Positions 40,976-51,079 of a DNA stretch of 64,000 bases are shown in pieces. The number at the start of each line of letters is the position of its first letter. Positions within the stretch are counted from its first letter, which is position 1. The DNA is from Rivibacter sp049446155 (lineage in GTDB: Bacteria; Pseudomonadota; Gammaproteobacteria; Burkholderiales; Burkholderiaceae_C). The notes beneath the pieces were generated by a model. The model was not told the origin of the DNA and ran no database searches. It worked only from the letters and a program-made list of their open reading frames with translations. The DNA lies in contig NZ_JBMSEE010000004.1 in NCBI RefSeq assembly GCF_049446155.1, positions 1 to 64,000 on the forward strand, written 5' to 3'. A program made the translations under genes and the position numbers.

Positions 40976-41016
40976 ACCGCCTGGCCGCTGTGCACAAGAC
41001 GGAGGATGCCCAATGA
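40972..41016 (+). CDS. Micro-ORF bridging coxA and subunit-III-like gene (14 aa)
   Basis: Its ATG overlaps the coxA stop (ATGA at 40972-40975) and its stop overlaps the next ATG (ATGA at 41013-41016). The encoded M-N-R-L-A-A-V-H-K-T-E-D-A-Q ends in a T-E-D-x-Q read from the ribosome site, like the earlier micro-ORF. A likely role is to relay ribosomes across the 37-bp gap. Confidence 0.4.
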   Translation: MNRLAAVHKTEDAQ

Positions 41017-41660
41017 GCGCGACCACCACGCTTCGTACCGCCGCCGACCGTGGCGGCGAGCTGCCCGAGCAGCCGTCGAGCGCGGCCTGGCGGCATGGTG
41101 CCGGCACGTCACCCAGCGGCATCGCGCTGTGGGTCTTCTTCGGTGTCGCGACCTCGCTGTTCTCGTTGTTCACGGCCGCGTACGTGATGCGCGCGGCTTC
41201 GAACGACTGGGTGCCGGTCGTCTTGCCGTGGCAGCTGTGGCTGAGCAGCGCGTTGCTGATGGGCGCCAGCGGCGCGCTGGCGTGGGCATCGTCGCGCGTG
41301 CCAGGCGGTGACCACGGCGCGGCGCGCGATGCGGTGCGGCTGGGCGGCGTGCTGGCGTTGGGCTTTCTGGCGGTGCAGGCCTGGGCCTGGCTGTCGCTGG
41401 CTGATCGCATGGTGCTGCCGCGCGGGCAGGTCGCCGCGAGCTTCTTCTTCCTGCTCACCGCGATGCACGGCCTGCACGTGGCCGGCGGGCTGCTCGCCTG
41501 GACACGCGTGCTGCGCGCCTGGGACGAGCGCACGAGCGCGACGCGGGTGCGGCTGCTCGCGCGCTACTGGCACTTCCTGCTGATCGTCTGGCTGGCCCTG
41601 CTTGCGCTGATCGGCGGCATGACGCCCGAGCTGGCGCGTGCGATCTGCGGCGTGAGCTGA
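41013..41660 (+). CDS. Cytochrome c oxidase subunit III-like protein (first copy)
   Basis: 215 residues from the ATG at 41013. Five hydrophobic helices (from about residue 37) include W-V-F-F-G-V-A-T-S-L-F-S-L-F near the start, H-G-L-H-V-A-G-G and Y-W-H-F-L-L-I-V-W-L-A-L-L near the end, the signature of heme-copper oxidase subunit III. The Glu typical of helix III is not obvious, and the protein is more diverged than the next copy. Possibly a structural partner of the caa3 oxidase. Confidence 0.8.
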   Translation: MSATTTLRTAADRGGELPEQPSSAAWRHGAGTSPSGIALWVFFGVATSLFSLFTAAYVMRAASNDWVPVVLPWQLWLSSALLMGASGALAWASSRVPGGDHGAARDAVRLGGVLALGFLAVQAWAWLSLADRMVLPRGQVAASFFFLLTAMHGLHVAGGLLAWTRVLRAWDERTSATRVRLLARYWHFLLIVWLALLALIGGMTPELARAICGVS

Positions 41661-41683
41661 AAGCCCGAAGGAAAGGACACATC

Positions 41684-42385
41684 ATGAGCAGCGTCCCGAT
41701 GGCCCGCTCGGAACATGCGCCCAAGGCGACGTCGCAGCGCGAGGGCTGGCAGGGCGTCGTCTCTGACTGGGCGGGGGATCGCGCCGCCTTCGCCGTGCCC
41801 TGGGGCAAGGCGATGATGTGGATCTTCCTGCTGAGCGACACCTTCGTGTTCGGCAGCTTCTTGACCGGCTACATGACGGTGCGTACCTCGACCACGGTGC
41901 CGTGGCCGAACCCGAGCGAGGTGTTCGCGCTGCACGTCGGGGGTGCGAGCGTGCCGTTGCTGCTGATCGCGATCATGACCTTCGTGCTGATCACCAGCAG
42001 CGGCACGATGGCGATGGCGGTCAACTTTGCCTACCGGCGCGACCGTTCGCGCTGCGCTGCGCTGATGCTGGCCACGGCCGTGCTGGGCGCCACCTTTGTC
42101 GGCATGCAGGCCTTCGAGTGGAGCAAGCTCATCGCCGAGGGCGTGCGCCCGTGGAGCAATCCGATGGGCGCGGCGCAGTTCGGCTCGAGCTTCTTCATGA
42201 TCACCGGATTTCACGGCCTGCACGTGTCGGCCGGGGTGATCTACCTGCTGATCGTCGCGCAACGCGTGAGGGCGGGGCGCTACGAACGCAGCGGCAACTA
42301 CCAGATCGTCGAGATTGCCGGCCTGTACTGGCACTTCGTCGACCTCGTGTGGGTGTTCATCTTCGCGTTGTTCTACCTGTGGTGA
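41684..42385 (+). CDS. coxC: Cytochrome c oxidase subunit III (second copy)
   Basis: 233 residues with five or more membrane helices. Conserved parts are M-M-W-I-F-L-L-S-D-T-F-V-F-G-S-F, A-F-E-W-S-K-L with the characteristic Glu, F-H-G-L-H-V-S-A-G and Y-W-H-F-V-D-L-V-W-V-F-I. This is the better match to canonical subunit III, which stabilises proton uptake in subunit I. A GAAAGGA site precedes the ATG by 7 bp. Confidence 0.9.
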   Translation: MSSVPMARSEHAPKATSQREGWQGVVSDWAGDRAAFAVPWGKAMMWIFLLSDTFVFGSFLTGYMTVRTSTTVPWPNPSEVFALHVGGASVPLLLIAIMTFVLITSSGTMAMAVNFAYRRDRSRCAALMLATAVLGATFVGMQAFEWSKLIAEGVRPWSNPMGAAQFGSSFFMITGFHGLHVSAGVIYLLIVAQRVRAGRYERSGNYQIVEIAGLYWHFVDLVWVFIFALFYLW

Positions 42386-42393
42386 GGTGAGCC

Positions 42394-42705
42394 ATGTCCG
42401 ACACCGGCCAGCAGCATCCGATCGGCCTCTACCTCAAGATCTGGGGGCTGCTCTTCGTTCTCAGCGCGATGTCCTACATGGTGGACTACTTCCACCTCCA
42501 AGGCCTGTTGCGCTGGAGCCTGATCCTGATCTTCATGATGCTCAAGGCCGGCCTGATCGTGGCCGTCTTCATGCATATGGCCTGGGAACGGCTGGCCTTG
42601 ATCTACGCGATCCTGTTGCCGCCGTTGGCGCTGATGGTCCTGGTGGGCCTGATGTGGGCCGAGGCGGACCACACGTTCCTGACGCGGCTGGCGTTCTTCC
42701 GCTGA
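42394..42705 (+). CDS. Cytochrome c oxidase subunit IV-like protein
   Basis: 103 residues with three hydrophobic helices (about 10-30, 38-60, 66-88). The segment L-M-L-K-A-G-L-I-V-A-V-F-M-H-M-A-W-E is the hallmark of bacterial subunit IV (CtaF/CyoD-like) proteins. It lies 8 bp after the subunit III gene in the order II-I-III-III-IV. It probably helps CuB-site assembly. Confidence 0.88.
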   Translation: MSDTGQQHPIGLYLKIWGLLFVLSAMSYMVDYFHLQGLLRWSLILIFMMLKAGLIVAVFMHMAWERLALIYAILLPPLALMVLVGLMWAEADHTFLTRLAFFR

Positions 42706-42715
42706 GGCGCGACCC

Positions 42716-43615
42716 GTGGCCCGCGCCGCCGAGTCGCCGTTGACATTCGCCACGAGGGCGCGTCCGGCGTGGCGCGAGTACGTGGCGCTGGCCAAGCCGC
42801 GGGTCGTGGCATTGATGCTGATCACGGTGGTGGTGGGCATGCTGCTGTCGCGCCGCGGGCCGCTGCCATGGCCTCTTTTGATCCTCGCGCCGACCGGCAT
42901 CGCGCTCGTGGCCGGCAGTGCCGCGGCAGTGAATCACCTGGTCGACAGGCGCATCGACGCACTGATGGCGCGTACCCGCGCGCGCCCCTTGCCGCGCGGT
43001 GCGTTGTCGGTGTGGCAGGTGGCTGCGTTTGCATGCGGCCTTCTGATGGTCGGCCTGTGGCTGCTGCTGAGCGTGGCCAACCTGTTGTGCGCGGCGCTCA
43101 CCATGGCCTCGCTGCTCGGCTATGCCGTGGTCTACAGCCTCTTTCTCAAGCACGCGACGCCGCAGAACATCGTGATCGGAGGCGCTGCCGGCGCCGCTCC
43201 GCCGCTGCTGGGCTGGGTCGCCGTGACCGGCCAGGTCGACCCGCAGGCGTTGCTGCTTTTCCTGATCGTCTTCGTGTGGACGCCGCCGCACTTCTGGTCG
43301 CTGGCGATCCACCGACGTGAGGACTACGCCAGGGCTTCAGTGCCGATGCTGCCGGTGACCCATGGCGTCGCATTCACTGCGCGATGCATCCTGCTCTATA
43401 CGCTCCTGCTGGTCGGCGTGACGCTGTTGCCGTTTGCGATCGGCATGAGCGGCTGGCTCTATCTCGTCGCCGCGCTGGTGCTGGGCCTGCGCTTCATTCG
43501 ATTGGCGTACTTGCTGCAGCGCGACGAGGCCCACGCGATGCCGACCTTCCGCTTCTCGATCGCCTACCTCGGTGGCCTCTTCTCGGCGTTGCTGCTCGAC
43601 CGCTACATGGTCTGA
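42716..43615 (+). CDS. ctaB: Protoheme IX farnesyltransferase (haem O synthase)
   Basis: 299 residues from a GTG at 42716. A UbiA-family prenyltransferase with about nine membrane helices; the substrate motif N-H-L-V-D-R-R-I-D-A-L-M (N-x3-D-x3-D) is at about 63-74 and Y-S-L-F-L-K-H-A-T-P-Q-N and A-A-P-P-L-L-G-W follow. It adds farnesyl to haem B to make haem O, the precursor of haem A for this oxidase. Last gene of the operon. Confidence 0.94.
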   Translation: MARAAESPLTFATRARPAWREYVALAKPRVVALMLITVVVGMLLSRRGPLPWPLLILAPTGIALVAGSAAAVNHLVDRRIDALMARTRARPLPRGALSVWQVAAFACGLLMVGLWLLLSVANLLCAALTMASLLGYAVVYSLFLKHATPQNIVIGGAAGAAPPLLGWVAVTGQVDPQALLLFLIVFVWTPPHFWSLAIHRREDYARASVPMLPVTHGVAFTARCILLYTLLLVGVTLLPFAIGMSGWLYLVAALVLGLRFIRLAYLLQRDEAHAMPTFRFSIAYLGGLFSALLLDRYMV

Positions 43616-43729
43616 GAGATATCAACAGCGCCTGTGGGCAAACCTGTGCATCGGCCGTGGACGATGCCGCCGAAGCCGCGCCAGTGCTTGTGCCGGCTTG
43701 GATTGCCCGTCGGCGAGGCAGTGGCCGCG

Positions 43730-44866
43730 TCAGACGGGCTGGCCGGCGCGCCACTGCCGGGGCGACATGCCGTGGCGTTCCTTGAAGGCTCGACTGAAGT
43801 GCGCGGCATCGTTGAAACCCCAGGCGAAAGCGATCTCGCTGATGCTGCGGTGGCGAAGCTTCGGGTCGTGCAAATCCTTCGTGCAGGCGGCAAGCCGCGA
43901 CTGCCAGATCAGCCTGGACAGCGGCATCGGCTCGTGCTTGAAGATCCTGGAGAGGTGGTCCGCCGACATGTCCAGTGCACGCGCGATGGCAGCGACCGAC
44001 AGGTCGGGATCGCGCAGGTGCTCGTTGACGTAGGCGTGTACGCGTCCGACGTGATAGGCCTGCAGGTTGGTGGGCCGCTTGAGGTTGGCGACCGGCAGGC
44101 TTCGCAAACCGGCCGCTACGAGGCTGGTGATCGCTTCGGACAGGCTTTGCGCGGCCGGCGTCGGCAGGCGAGAGAAGTCCCGCGCCAGCATGGTCACCAT
44201 CGAGGCCAGAAGGTGGCCGGCGGCTACCGAACCGCTGACCGCGGTTGCGGTCAGCTCGTGGATGTTGGAAACATGGATGTCGAGCGCGGAGCAGGGCAGG
44301 CGCAAGGTGGTGACGTCGTGGCTCTGGTCGTCGAAGATCAGCTCGAAAGGGCGCGTGCTGTCGTGCAGCGCGAAGTCTCCGGGCTTGAGGACGGCTGAAC
44401 GCCCGTCCTGGCAGACGATCCCCGTGCCCTGGCGCTGGATCTGCACTAGGTAGTAAGCCTCGGGCTCGCGCCGGATGCGATCGGGCGTACGGCGCACGCG
44501 CGCTGCGTTCGAGCGGATGTTGCCAACCGTCAGGGAGCCCAGACGCAGCGACGTGATCTCGCCGTGGAAGGCTGTCGCGGCCTGAGGCTCGTACTCGAGA
44601 TCGACGAAGGTGTTGCAGATCATGTTGAGCCAGTAGGCGAACCGTTGGTCCGGCGCGACTTCCTCGGTACTGGCGTGGTGATGCGTGGCTGCAAGGTTTG
44701 CCCCGTCGAACAGCGGCTTGGGGGGCGCCGCGAACGGTGCGTCGAGCACGTGACGACGATGTTCGACACCGTGGCTCAATGGCGGGACTGGGTGCTGCCT
44801 GTGCGATGCCAGGACAACGGCGGCATCGACTTGGGTCAAGGGTGCTGCTGAGAGGCGACTGCTCAT
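43730..44866 (-). CDS. AraC-family transcriptional regulator
   Basis: 378 residues. An N-terminal AraC-binding-like sensor domain (about 70-250, with G-D-F-A-L-H-D-S-T-R-P-F typical of the NitR/FeaR-like group) precedes two HTH motifs near the end: D-L-S-V-A-A-I-A-R-A-L-D-M-S and S-I-S-E-I-A-F-A-W-G-F-N-D-A-A-H-F-S. It lies convergent to ctaB and faces the same way as a second AraC gene. Target unknown. Confidence 0.88.
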   Translation of the reverse strand: MSSRLSAAPLTQVDAAVVLASHRQHPVPPLSHGVEHRRHVLDAPFAAPPKPLFDGANLAATHHHASTEEVAPDQRFAYWLNMICNTFVDLEYEPQAATAFHGEITSLRLGSLTVGNIRSNAARVRRTPDRIRREPEAYYLVQIQRQGTGIVCQDGRSAVLKPGDFALHDSTRPFELIFDDQSHDVTTLRLPCSALDIHVSNIHELTATAVSGSVAAGHLLASMVTMLARDFSRLPTPAAQSLSEAITSLVAAGLRSLPVANLKRPTNLQAYHVGRVHAYVNEHLRDPDLSVAAIARALDMSADHLSRIFKHEPMPLSRLIWQSRLAACTKDLHDPKLRHRSISEIAFAWGFNDAAHFSRAFKERHGMSPRQWRAGQPV

Positions 44867-45122
44867 CTTGACGAATACTCCCCGTCTGCCCGGCGACTTG
44901 GCGAACGAGACCGTTCGCCGATGTACGTGGTCGCTGGGTTCTGGAAAGTCTCGGCCCGCCCGTGCTTGGCGAATGTCTTCGGGCGAACAATGTGCGTCAC
45001 ACCTTCGTCATGGCGACGATTGAGCAAGTGTGGAGCGCTCTGGAGACAAGCCTGACGCGCGCAGTGGTGCCTGTGCTGCGTCGCAGCAGCACCTGCCTAG
45101 GCGCCGGCTCCGTGGCGTCGTG

Positions 45123-46073
45123 TCAGCGTTCGCCGTAGGTGCCGCGCCATTCGCGCGGCGAGATGCCGAAGCGGTCCTTGAAAGAGCGGCTGAAATGCGC
45201 GGCGTCCTTGAACCCGCGTCGATAGGCGATCTCGCCGATCGAACGCGACGACAGCCGCGGATCGAGGAGGTCGCGGCTGCAAGCTTCGAGTCGGCGCAGC
45301 CAGATGTAATGTGCCAGCGGCACCGCTTCGGATTTGAATACCCGATGCAGATGCCCGGACGACAAGCCGAGCTGCCGCGCGATCGATCCGACCGTCAGGT
45401 CGGGATCGCTGAGCTGCGCATCGACCAGGCGCTTGATGCGCTCCAGATGGGCGAATGACGCATCGGACGCGGCGGCCGCATCGGCGGGCGCGAGGGTGTG
45501 CAAGCCGGCGATCACCAGGTTGACCACGCCGTTGGAGACGGCCAAGCGCGTCGCGGGTTCGAGAGTCTCGTAGTCCCGCCAAAGTGTGCGGATCATCTCG
45601 ACCATCAGCAGGCCTTCGATGTGTTCGCTGGGCACTCTGGTGGCGGTCCAGCGTCCCAGTTCGCGCACCGCGCTCAGCAATGCGTTCGCGGGAAGCCGCA
45701 GTACGATCTGTTCGCTGCCCGCCTCGAGCGACAGGCGGTACGGCCGACTGCTGTCGCAGAGGGCGAAATCGCCGGGGCCGAGCAGGGCCTCGCGTTCGTC
45801 TTGCCGCACCGTCGCGTGGCCTTCGACCTGAAGGCTCACGAGAAACGAGGGCTTCGACGTCTCCAAGGACGAAGGCTGATGATCCTGAACGACGTCGGTT
45901 CGCGATCGAACGACAAAGACGTCCAGCCCGGGCAGCGAGCGATGCTCGATATCGCCCTGCGCGAACTGGGACGAATCAGTGGTCGGGGTATGGCCGTGGC
46001 CGATGCCGTGGATCCACGGCGCCGTCGGTGTCGCCGCTTGCCGGCCCGTATGGGTGCTTTTGCTACCGCTCAT
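45123..46073 (-). CDS. AraC-family transcriptional regulator (second)
   Basis: 316 residues from the ATG at 46073. Same architecture as the gene at 43730-44866: a G-D-F-A-L-C-D-S-S-R-P-Y sensor-domain motif and the C-terminal HTH pair ending Y-R-R-G-F-K-D-A-A-H-F-S-R-S-F-K. The two are recognisably paralogous, particularly at the C terminus. The 256 bp between them (44867-45122) contain no gene. Target unknown. Confidence 0.88.
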   Translation of the reverse strand: MSGSKSTHTGRQAATPTAPWIHGIGHGHTPTTDSSQFAQGDIEHRSLPGLDVFVVRSRTDVVQDHQPSSLETSKPSFLVSLQVEGHATVRQDEREALLGPGDFALCDSSRPYRLSLEAGSEQIVLRLPANALLSAVRELGRWTATRVPSEHIEGLLMVEMIRTLWRDYETLEPATRLAVSNGVVNLVIAGLHTLAPADAAAASDASFAHLERIKRLVDAQLSDPDLTVGSIARQLGLSSGHLHRVFKSEAVPLAHYIWLRRLEACSRDLLDPRLSSRSIGEIAYRRGFKDAAHFSRSFKDRFGISPREWRGTYGER

Positions 46074-46264
46074 GATCGATGACCGTTCGAACGCGGTTGT
46101 CCGCAGTGTCCGCCGTGCGCAGGGAAGTTGGCGCCGAATGAGCCAAGCCAGGCCCGGCCCGGCCGCCCCGCGCAATGTAATCCGCCCAGGCCCCCTGTGC
46201 CAGCCGGAGTCTCTGCCTGAGCGCCGGCGGATCCCCCCTGTTTCCGCGTCGCGGGTGCCCCCGA

Positions 46265-46957
46265 TCAATGCTTGCGGTACTGCTCCGCACCGAACAGGAC
46301 TTCGCGCGCTCGATCGTCCACGAGCGGCTTGCGGCGATCGGCCAGCACGGCGACGCCTCTGGTCACGGCCGGGCGACTGGATAACTCGTCGAACCACCCC
46401 TTCAGATGCGGGTAGTCGGCCCAGTCGATGCCCTGGTTCTTCCAGGAGCGCAGCCACGGGAAGATCGCGATGTCGGCAATGCTGTATTCATGGCCGGCGA
46501 TGTACCGGTGCTTGGCGAGTTGGGTGTTCATCACGCCATACAGCCGCCGCGCTTCGTTGGTATAGCGGTCGATCGCATAGGGCAGCTTCTCGGGCGCGTA
46601 GATGCGGAAGTGGTGGTTCTGGCCGAGCATCGGGCCAATGCTGCCTACCTGAAACATCAGCCACTGCAGCACCTCGTACTTGCCGCGCACGTCGGAAGGC
46701 AGGAGCTTGCCCGTCTTGCCTGCCAGATAGAGCAGGATCGCGCCGGACTCGAACAGCGAGATCGGTTGTCCGTCCGGCCCCTCGGGGTCGACGATGGCCG
46801 GGATCTTGTTGTTCGGGCTGATGGCCAGGAAGGCGTGCTCGAACTGATCGCCGGCGCCGATGTCGATCGGGATCACGCGGTAGGCCAGCCCGCATTCCTC
46901 CAACATGATGTGGACCTTGTGCCCGTTCGGCGTGGCCCAGGAATACACTTCGATCAT
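46265..46957 (-). CDS. Glutathione S-transferase family protein (YfcG-like)
   Basis: 230 residues from the ATG at 46957 with AGAGGT upstream; a GTG at 46966 is the longer option. The N-terminal thioredoxin-like domain has T-P-N-G-H-K-V-H-I-M-L-E-E, as in the YfcG/nu class disulfide-bond reductases that use a Thr-Pro-Asn site, then N-K-I-P-A-I-V-D and F-E-S-G-A-I-L-L-Y-L. A helical C-terminal domain includes Y-S-I-A-D-I-A-I-F-P-W. Likely a glutathione-dependent reductase or detoxification enzyme. Confidence 0.9.
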   Translation of the reverse strand: MIEVYSWATPNGHKVHIMLEECGLAYRVIPIDIGAGDQFEHAFLAISPNNKIPAIVDPEGPDGQPISLFESGAILLYLAGKTGKLLPSDVRGKYEVLQWLMFQVGSIGPMLGQNHHFRIYAPEKLPYAIDRYTNEARRLYGVMNTQLAKHRYIAGHEYSIADIAIFPWLRSWKNQGIDWADYPHLKGWFDELSSRPAVTRGVAVLADRRKPLVDDRAREVLFGAEQYRKH

Positions 46958-47042
46958 TGCTGCCACCTCTGCATTGCGCGGGGTATCCGCCGGTCAAGGC
47001 CGGTCTGGCGTTGCGCACGACTCTAGTCGATCTCCATCGCAC

Positions 47043-47795
47043 ATGCTCGAATCGTTCAAGCGTTGGTTCGCACGCGAGCCGGGAGGGCCTGACGGCCGCG
47101 GTCTCGTTCAATGGGCGCGCCAGCACGACTATGAAGTCAAGCGCGTGCGTGAAGGCGAAGGCCTCGTGATCGAAGGCGACATGCATCGCCATCCCTGGCG
47201 GCTCGAGTGGGGTGCGCCGCAGCGCAGCTACATCCTCGACCGCGAGCTGCGGCTGCGCATGGAGCTGGGTCTGCCTCAGGGTCTGCAGATGCTCGTGATC
47301 TCGCGTGGTCTGGCCGAGGAGCTCGAGCAGGCCGCCTATGCGATGTTCACGGAAGGCATGCAGACCCGCCTCGATTCCGGCATGCCCGAGGAGATGCGCT
47401 GGCTCGCGATGTTCCAGAAGACCCAGGTGCCTGCGCTCAAGCCACTGAGGCATCGCTTCAGCGCCGTGGGTTCGGCCGCGGCACCGGTCAACGGCTGGCT
47501 GGAGGGCGAGCTGGCTGCCCGGCTCGCCGAGGCCGCTCGCGACTGGCTGCAGGCCGACGATCCCTTCGTACTGATGACGCTGCGTGGACGCCTCTACCTG
47601 CGCGTCGAGTCACTGCAGCCGAGCGCCGAACAGCTTGAGGCGCTGCTGAAGCTCTATGAGGTCGCGGCCGAGCGGGCGTTGGCGGTTGCGGCCGAGGTCA
47701 ATGCGCAGCAGCAGGGCTGGTCGACCACCATGTCGACGGCTTGGCAGACCGCCTACGAAGACCTGCCGGACGATCTCGACGACCGGCAGCACTGA
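47043..47795 (+). CDS. Hypothetical cytosolic protein
   Basis: 250 residues from the ATG at 47043 (M-L-E-S-F-K-R-W-F-A-R). No signal peptide or membrane segment. It has a beta-rich first half (V-I-E-G-D-M-H-R-H-P-W-R-L-E-W) and a helical second half with many Leu/Ala/Glu. I do not recognise a family. Divergent from the GST gene and convergent with the acyl-CoA dehydrogenase across a terminator. Confidence 0.75.
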   Translation: MLESFKRWFAREPGGPDGRGLVQWARQHDYEVKRVREGEGLVIEGDMHRHPWRLEWGAPQRSYILDRELRLRMELGLPQGLQMLVISRGLAEELEQAAYAMFTEGMQTRLDSGMPEEMRWLAMFQKTQVPALKPLRHRFSAVGSAAAPVNGWLEGELAARLAEAARDWLQADDPFVLMTLRGRLYLRVESLQPSAEQLEALLKLYEVAAERALAVAAEVNAQQQGWSTTMSTAWQTAYEDLPDDLDDRQH

Positions 47796-47817
47796 GCCGC
47801 CGACGGCCGTCGTGCAA

Positions 47818-47851
47818 ACGAAGCGCCCTTCGCGGGCGCTTCGTCGTTTCG
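47818..47851. terminator. Bidirectional terminator between convergent genes
   Basis: CGAAGCGCCC at 47819-47828 pairs with GGGCGCTTCG at 47834-47843 (5-nt loop), followed by TCGTTTC. It lies in the 61-bp gap between the hypothetical gene and the acyl-CoA dehydrogenase gene and could serve both. Confidence 0.65.
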
Positions 47852-47856
47852 GGCGC

Positions 47857-49101
<1,245 letters not shown>

Positions 49102-49113
49102 GCCTCTCCTCGT

Positions 49114-50214
49114 TCAGCGCGCGCGTTGCGCGAAGCTCCAACCCAGTTCGGCCAGCGGCCGAGCGCCGGCAGCGGCCTGCTTCGCTTGCGCGCTCGACGC
49201 GGTGCCGTCGACGACGCGCTTCGCGATGCCTTGCAGGATGCCGGCGATGCGGAACAGGTTGTAGGCCATGTAGAAGTTCCAGTCCGTCACCAAGGCGTCA
49301 AGGCTGGCGGCATCGCGGCCGGTGCGCGCGCAGTAGCGGCGGATGTACTCGGCCTCGCTCGGAATGCCTAGCGAGGCGACGTCGAGCCCCCCGATGCCGC
49401 GGAACGCGCCCGGCGGAATGTGCCAGCTCATGCAGTGGTAGCTGAAGTCGGCCAGCGGATGGCCCAGCGTCGAGAGCTCCCAGTCGAGCACAGCGAGCAC
49501 GCGCGGCTCGCGGGGGTGGAAGATGAGGTTGTCCAGCCGGTAGTCGCCGTGGACGATCGAGACCTGCGACTCGTCGCGCGCACCGGCGGGAATGTGCGCC
49601 GGCAGCCATTCGATCAGCCGCTCCATCGCGTCGATCGGCGCCGGCTCGGCGCCCGCCACCGTGGATGCCTGGTACTGCTTTGTCCAGCGGCCGATCTGGC
49701 GCTCGAAGTAGTTGCCGGGCTTGCCGTAGTCGGCCAAGCCGCGCGCGGCGAAGTCCACCTGATGCAGCGCGGCGATCACGCGGTTCATCTCGTCGTAGAT
49801 CGCCGCGCGCTCGGCGTTCGTGTGGTCGGGCAACGCCTGGTTCCACAGCACGCGGCCTTCGACGAAGTCCATCACGTAGAAGGCGCGACCGATGACCGAC
49901 TCGTCCTCGCACAGCAGGTGCATCCTCGCGACCGGCACGTCGCTTGCGGCCAGCGCGTCCATCACGCGGTACTCGCGGTCGATCGCGTGCGCGCTTTGCA
50001 GCAGCTTGGCGGTGGGGCCGGGCTTGGCGCGCATCACATAAGCGCGCGACGGCGTGATGAGCTTGTAAGTCGGGTTTGATTGCCCGCCCTTGAACTGCTC
50101 GACGGTGAGCGGGCCCTTGAAGCCGTCGAGCCGCTCGCGCAGAAAGGCTTCGAGCGCGCCCACGTCGAAGGCGTGCGAGTCGGCGACGGGGCGGGTTCCG
50201 GTGTAGGCGTCCAT
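49114..50214 (-). CDS. APH-fold phosphotransferase, partner of acyl-CoA dehydrogenase
   Basis: 366 residues. Aminoglycoside phosphotransferase-like kinase fold: Y-V-M-R-A-K-P-G near 60, R-E-Y-R-V-M-D-A-L, catalytic loop I-V-H-G-D-Y-R-L-D-N-L-I-F (about 218-230) and V-L-D-W-E-L-S-T-L-G-H. In ACAD10/11 this kinase is fused to the dehydrogenase and phosphorylates 4-hydroxyacyl-CoA; here the two are separate neighbouring genes. Drug resistance is unlikely. Confidence 0.88.
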   Translation of the reverse strand: MDAYTGTRPVADSHAFDVGALEAFLRERLDGFKGPLTVEQFKGGQSNPTYKLITPSRAYVMRAKPGPTAKLLQSAHAIDREYRVMDALAASDVPVARMHLLCEDESVIGRAFYVMDFVEGRVLWNQALPDHTNAERAAIYDEMNRVIAALHQVDFAARGLADYGKPGNYFERQIGRWTKQYQASTVAGAEPAPIDAMERLIEWLPAHIPAGARDESQVSIVHGDYRLDNLIFHPREPRVLAVLDWELSTLGHPLADFSYHCMSWHIPPGAFRGIGGLDVASLGIPSEAEYIRRYCARTGRDAASLDALVTDWNFYMAYNLFRIAGILQGIAKRVVDGTASSAQAKQAAAGARPLAELGWSFAQRAR

Positions 50215-50261
50215 GAGGTCTTCTCGTCTCCTCGCGGCAGCCCGGGGCGGCGACCGCTTCG

Positions 50262-50966
50262 CTATTTCTCAGAGATCGCGAGCAGCTTCTCGCGCGACAG
50301 CACCACGAGCCGCGTCGGCTCGACGCGCACGGCGCCCTCGCGCTCGAAGCCCTTCAGTTCCTGGTTCACGCGCTGGCGGGAAGCGCCTAGCATCTGCGCG
50401 AGGTCCTCCTGCGCCAGCGCCAGGCCAATGCGGATCTCCTCGCCCTGGGCGATGCCGTAGCTGCGCGCGAGCAGCAGGATCTGCTTGGCCAGCCGCGCGG
50501 ACAGCGGCTTGGTGTTGAGGTCCTCCACGAGATCGAACATCAGGCGCAGGCGCCGGCAGTTCAGGCGCAGCAGCGCCTCGTAGAGCTCGACGTGCTGGGC
50601 GAGCAGCTCCTTGAAATCGGGCTTGCGCACCACGAGCAACGTCGTGTCGCCGTGCGCATCGGCATCGTGCGTGTGCGGCAGGCCGTCGAACAGCGAGATG
50701 TCGCCGAACCAGGTGCCGGGCTCGACGTAGGTGAGCGTGATCTGCTTGCCCGACAGCGACACCGAGCTCACGCGCACGGCGCCCTTGGCGACGCCGCACC
50801 ATTCGAGCGGCGTGGAACCGCGCGAGGCCAATGGCGTGCCGTCGGCGAGTCGCCGCACCAGGGAGCGAGCCAGGATCGCGCTGCGAAGCGCCGGCGAGAG
50901 CTTGCTGAACCAAGGGCCCGATTCGATGTTTTGCTGCTCTTCGATGGTAAGCACGGGGCTGTTCAT
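50262..50966 (-). CDS. Crp/Fnr-family transcriptional regulator
   Basis: 234 residues from the ATG at 50966 with AGGGA upstream. A cyclic-nucleotide-binding-like beta-roll (about 30-145, G-T-W-F-G-D-I-S-L-F-D-G) and a winged HTH (L-A-Q-E-D-L-A-Q-M-L-G-A-S-R-Q-R-V-N near 185-205). No Fe-S cysteine cluster of Fnr is present. It follows the APH/dehydrogenase pair divergently to the aldolase gene and may regulate either. Confidence 0.88.
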   Translation of the reverse strand: MNSPVLTIEEQQNIESGPWFSKLSPALRSAILARSLVRRLADGTPLASRGSTPLEWCGVAKGAVRVSSVSLSGKQITLTYVEPGTWFGDISLFDGLPHTHDADAHGDTTLLVVRKPDFKELLAQHVELYEALLRLNCRRLRLMFDLVEDLNTKPLSARLAKQILLLARSYGIAQGEEIRIGLALAQEDLAQMLGASRQRVNQELKGFEREGAVRVEPTRLVVLSREKLLAISEK

Positions 50967-51079
50967 GGCTTGTCCCTGACGCGACATCGCAAGGCGCTTT
51001 CGCCCTGCGTGCGAACCCTATTGTCCACGCGCCGCGTGCGTGGTCTGCTGCGTGTCTTCCCGCGAAAAGGAGCGTCGAA

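Noticed and set aside
39035..41533. Long minus-strand frame opposite the oxidase genes
   Set aside because: Antisense to coxA and subunit III; His/Gln/Arg-rich and without any fold signature.
49114..50214. Aminoglycoside resistance gene
   Set aside because: The APH fold is shared, but the context with an ACAD10/11-like dehydrogenase points to a metabolic kinase.
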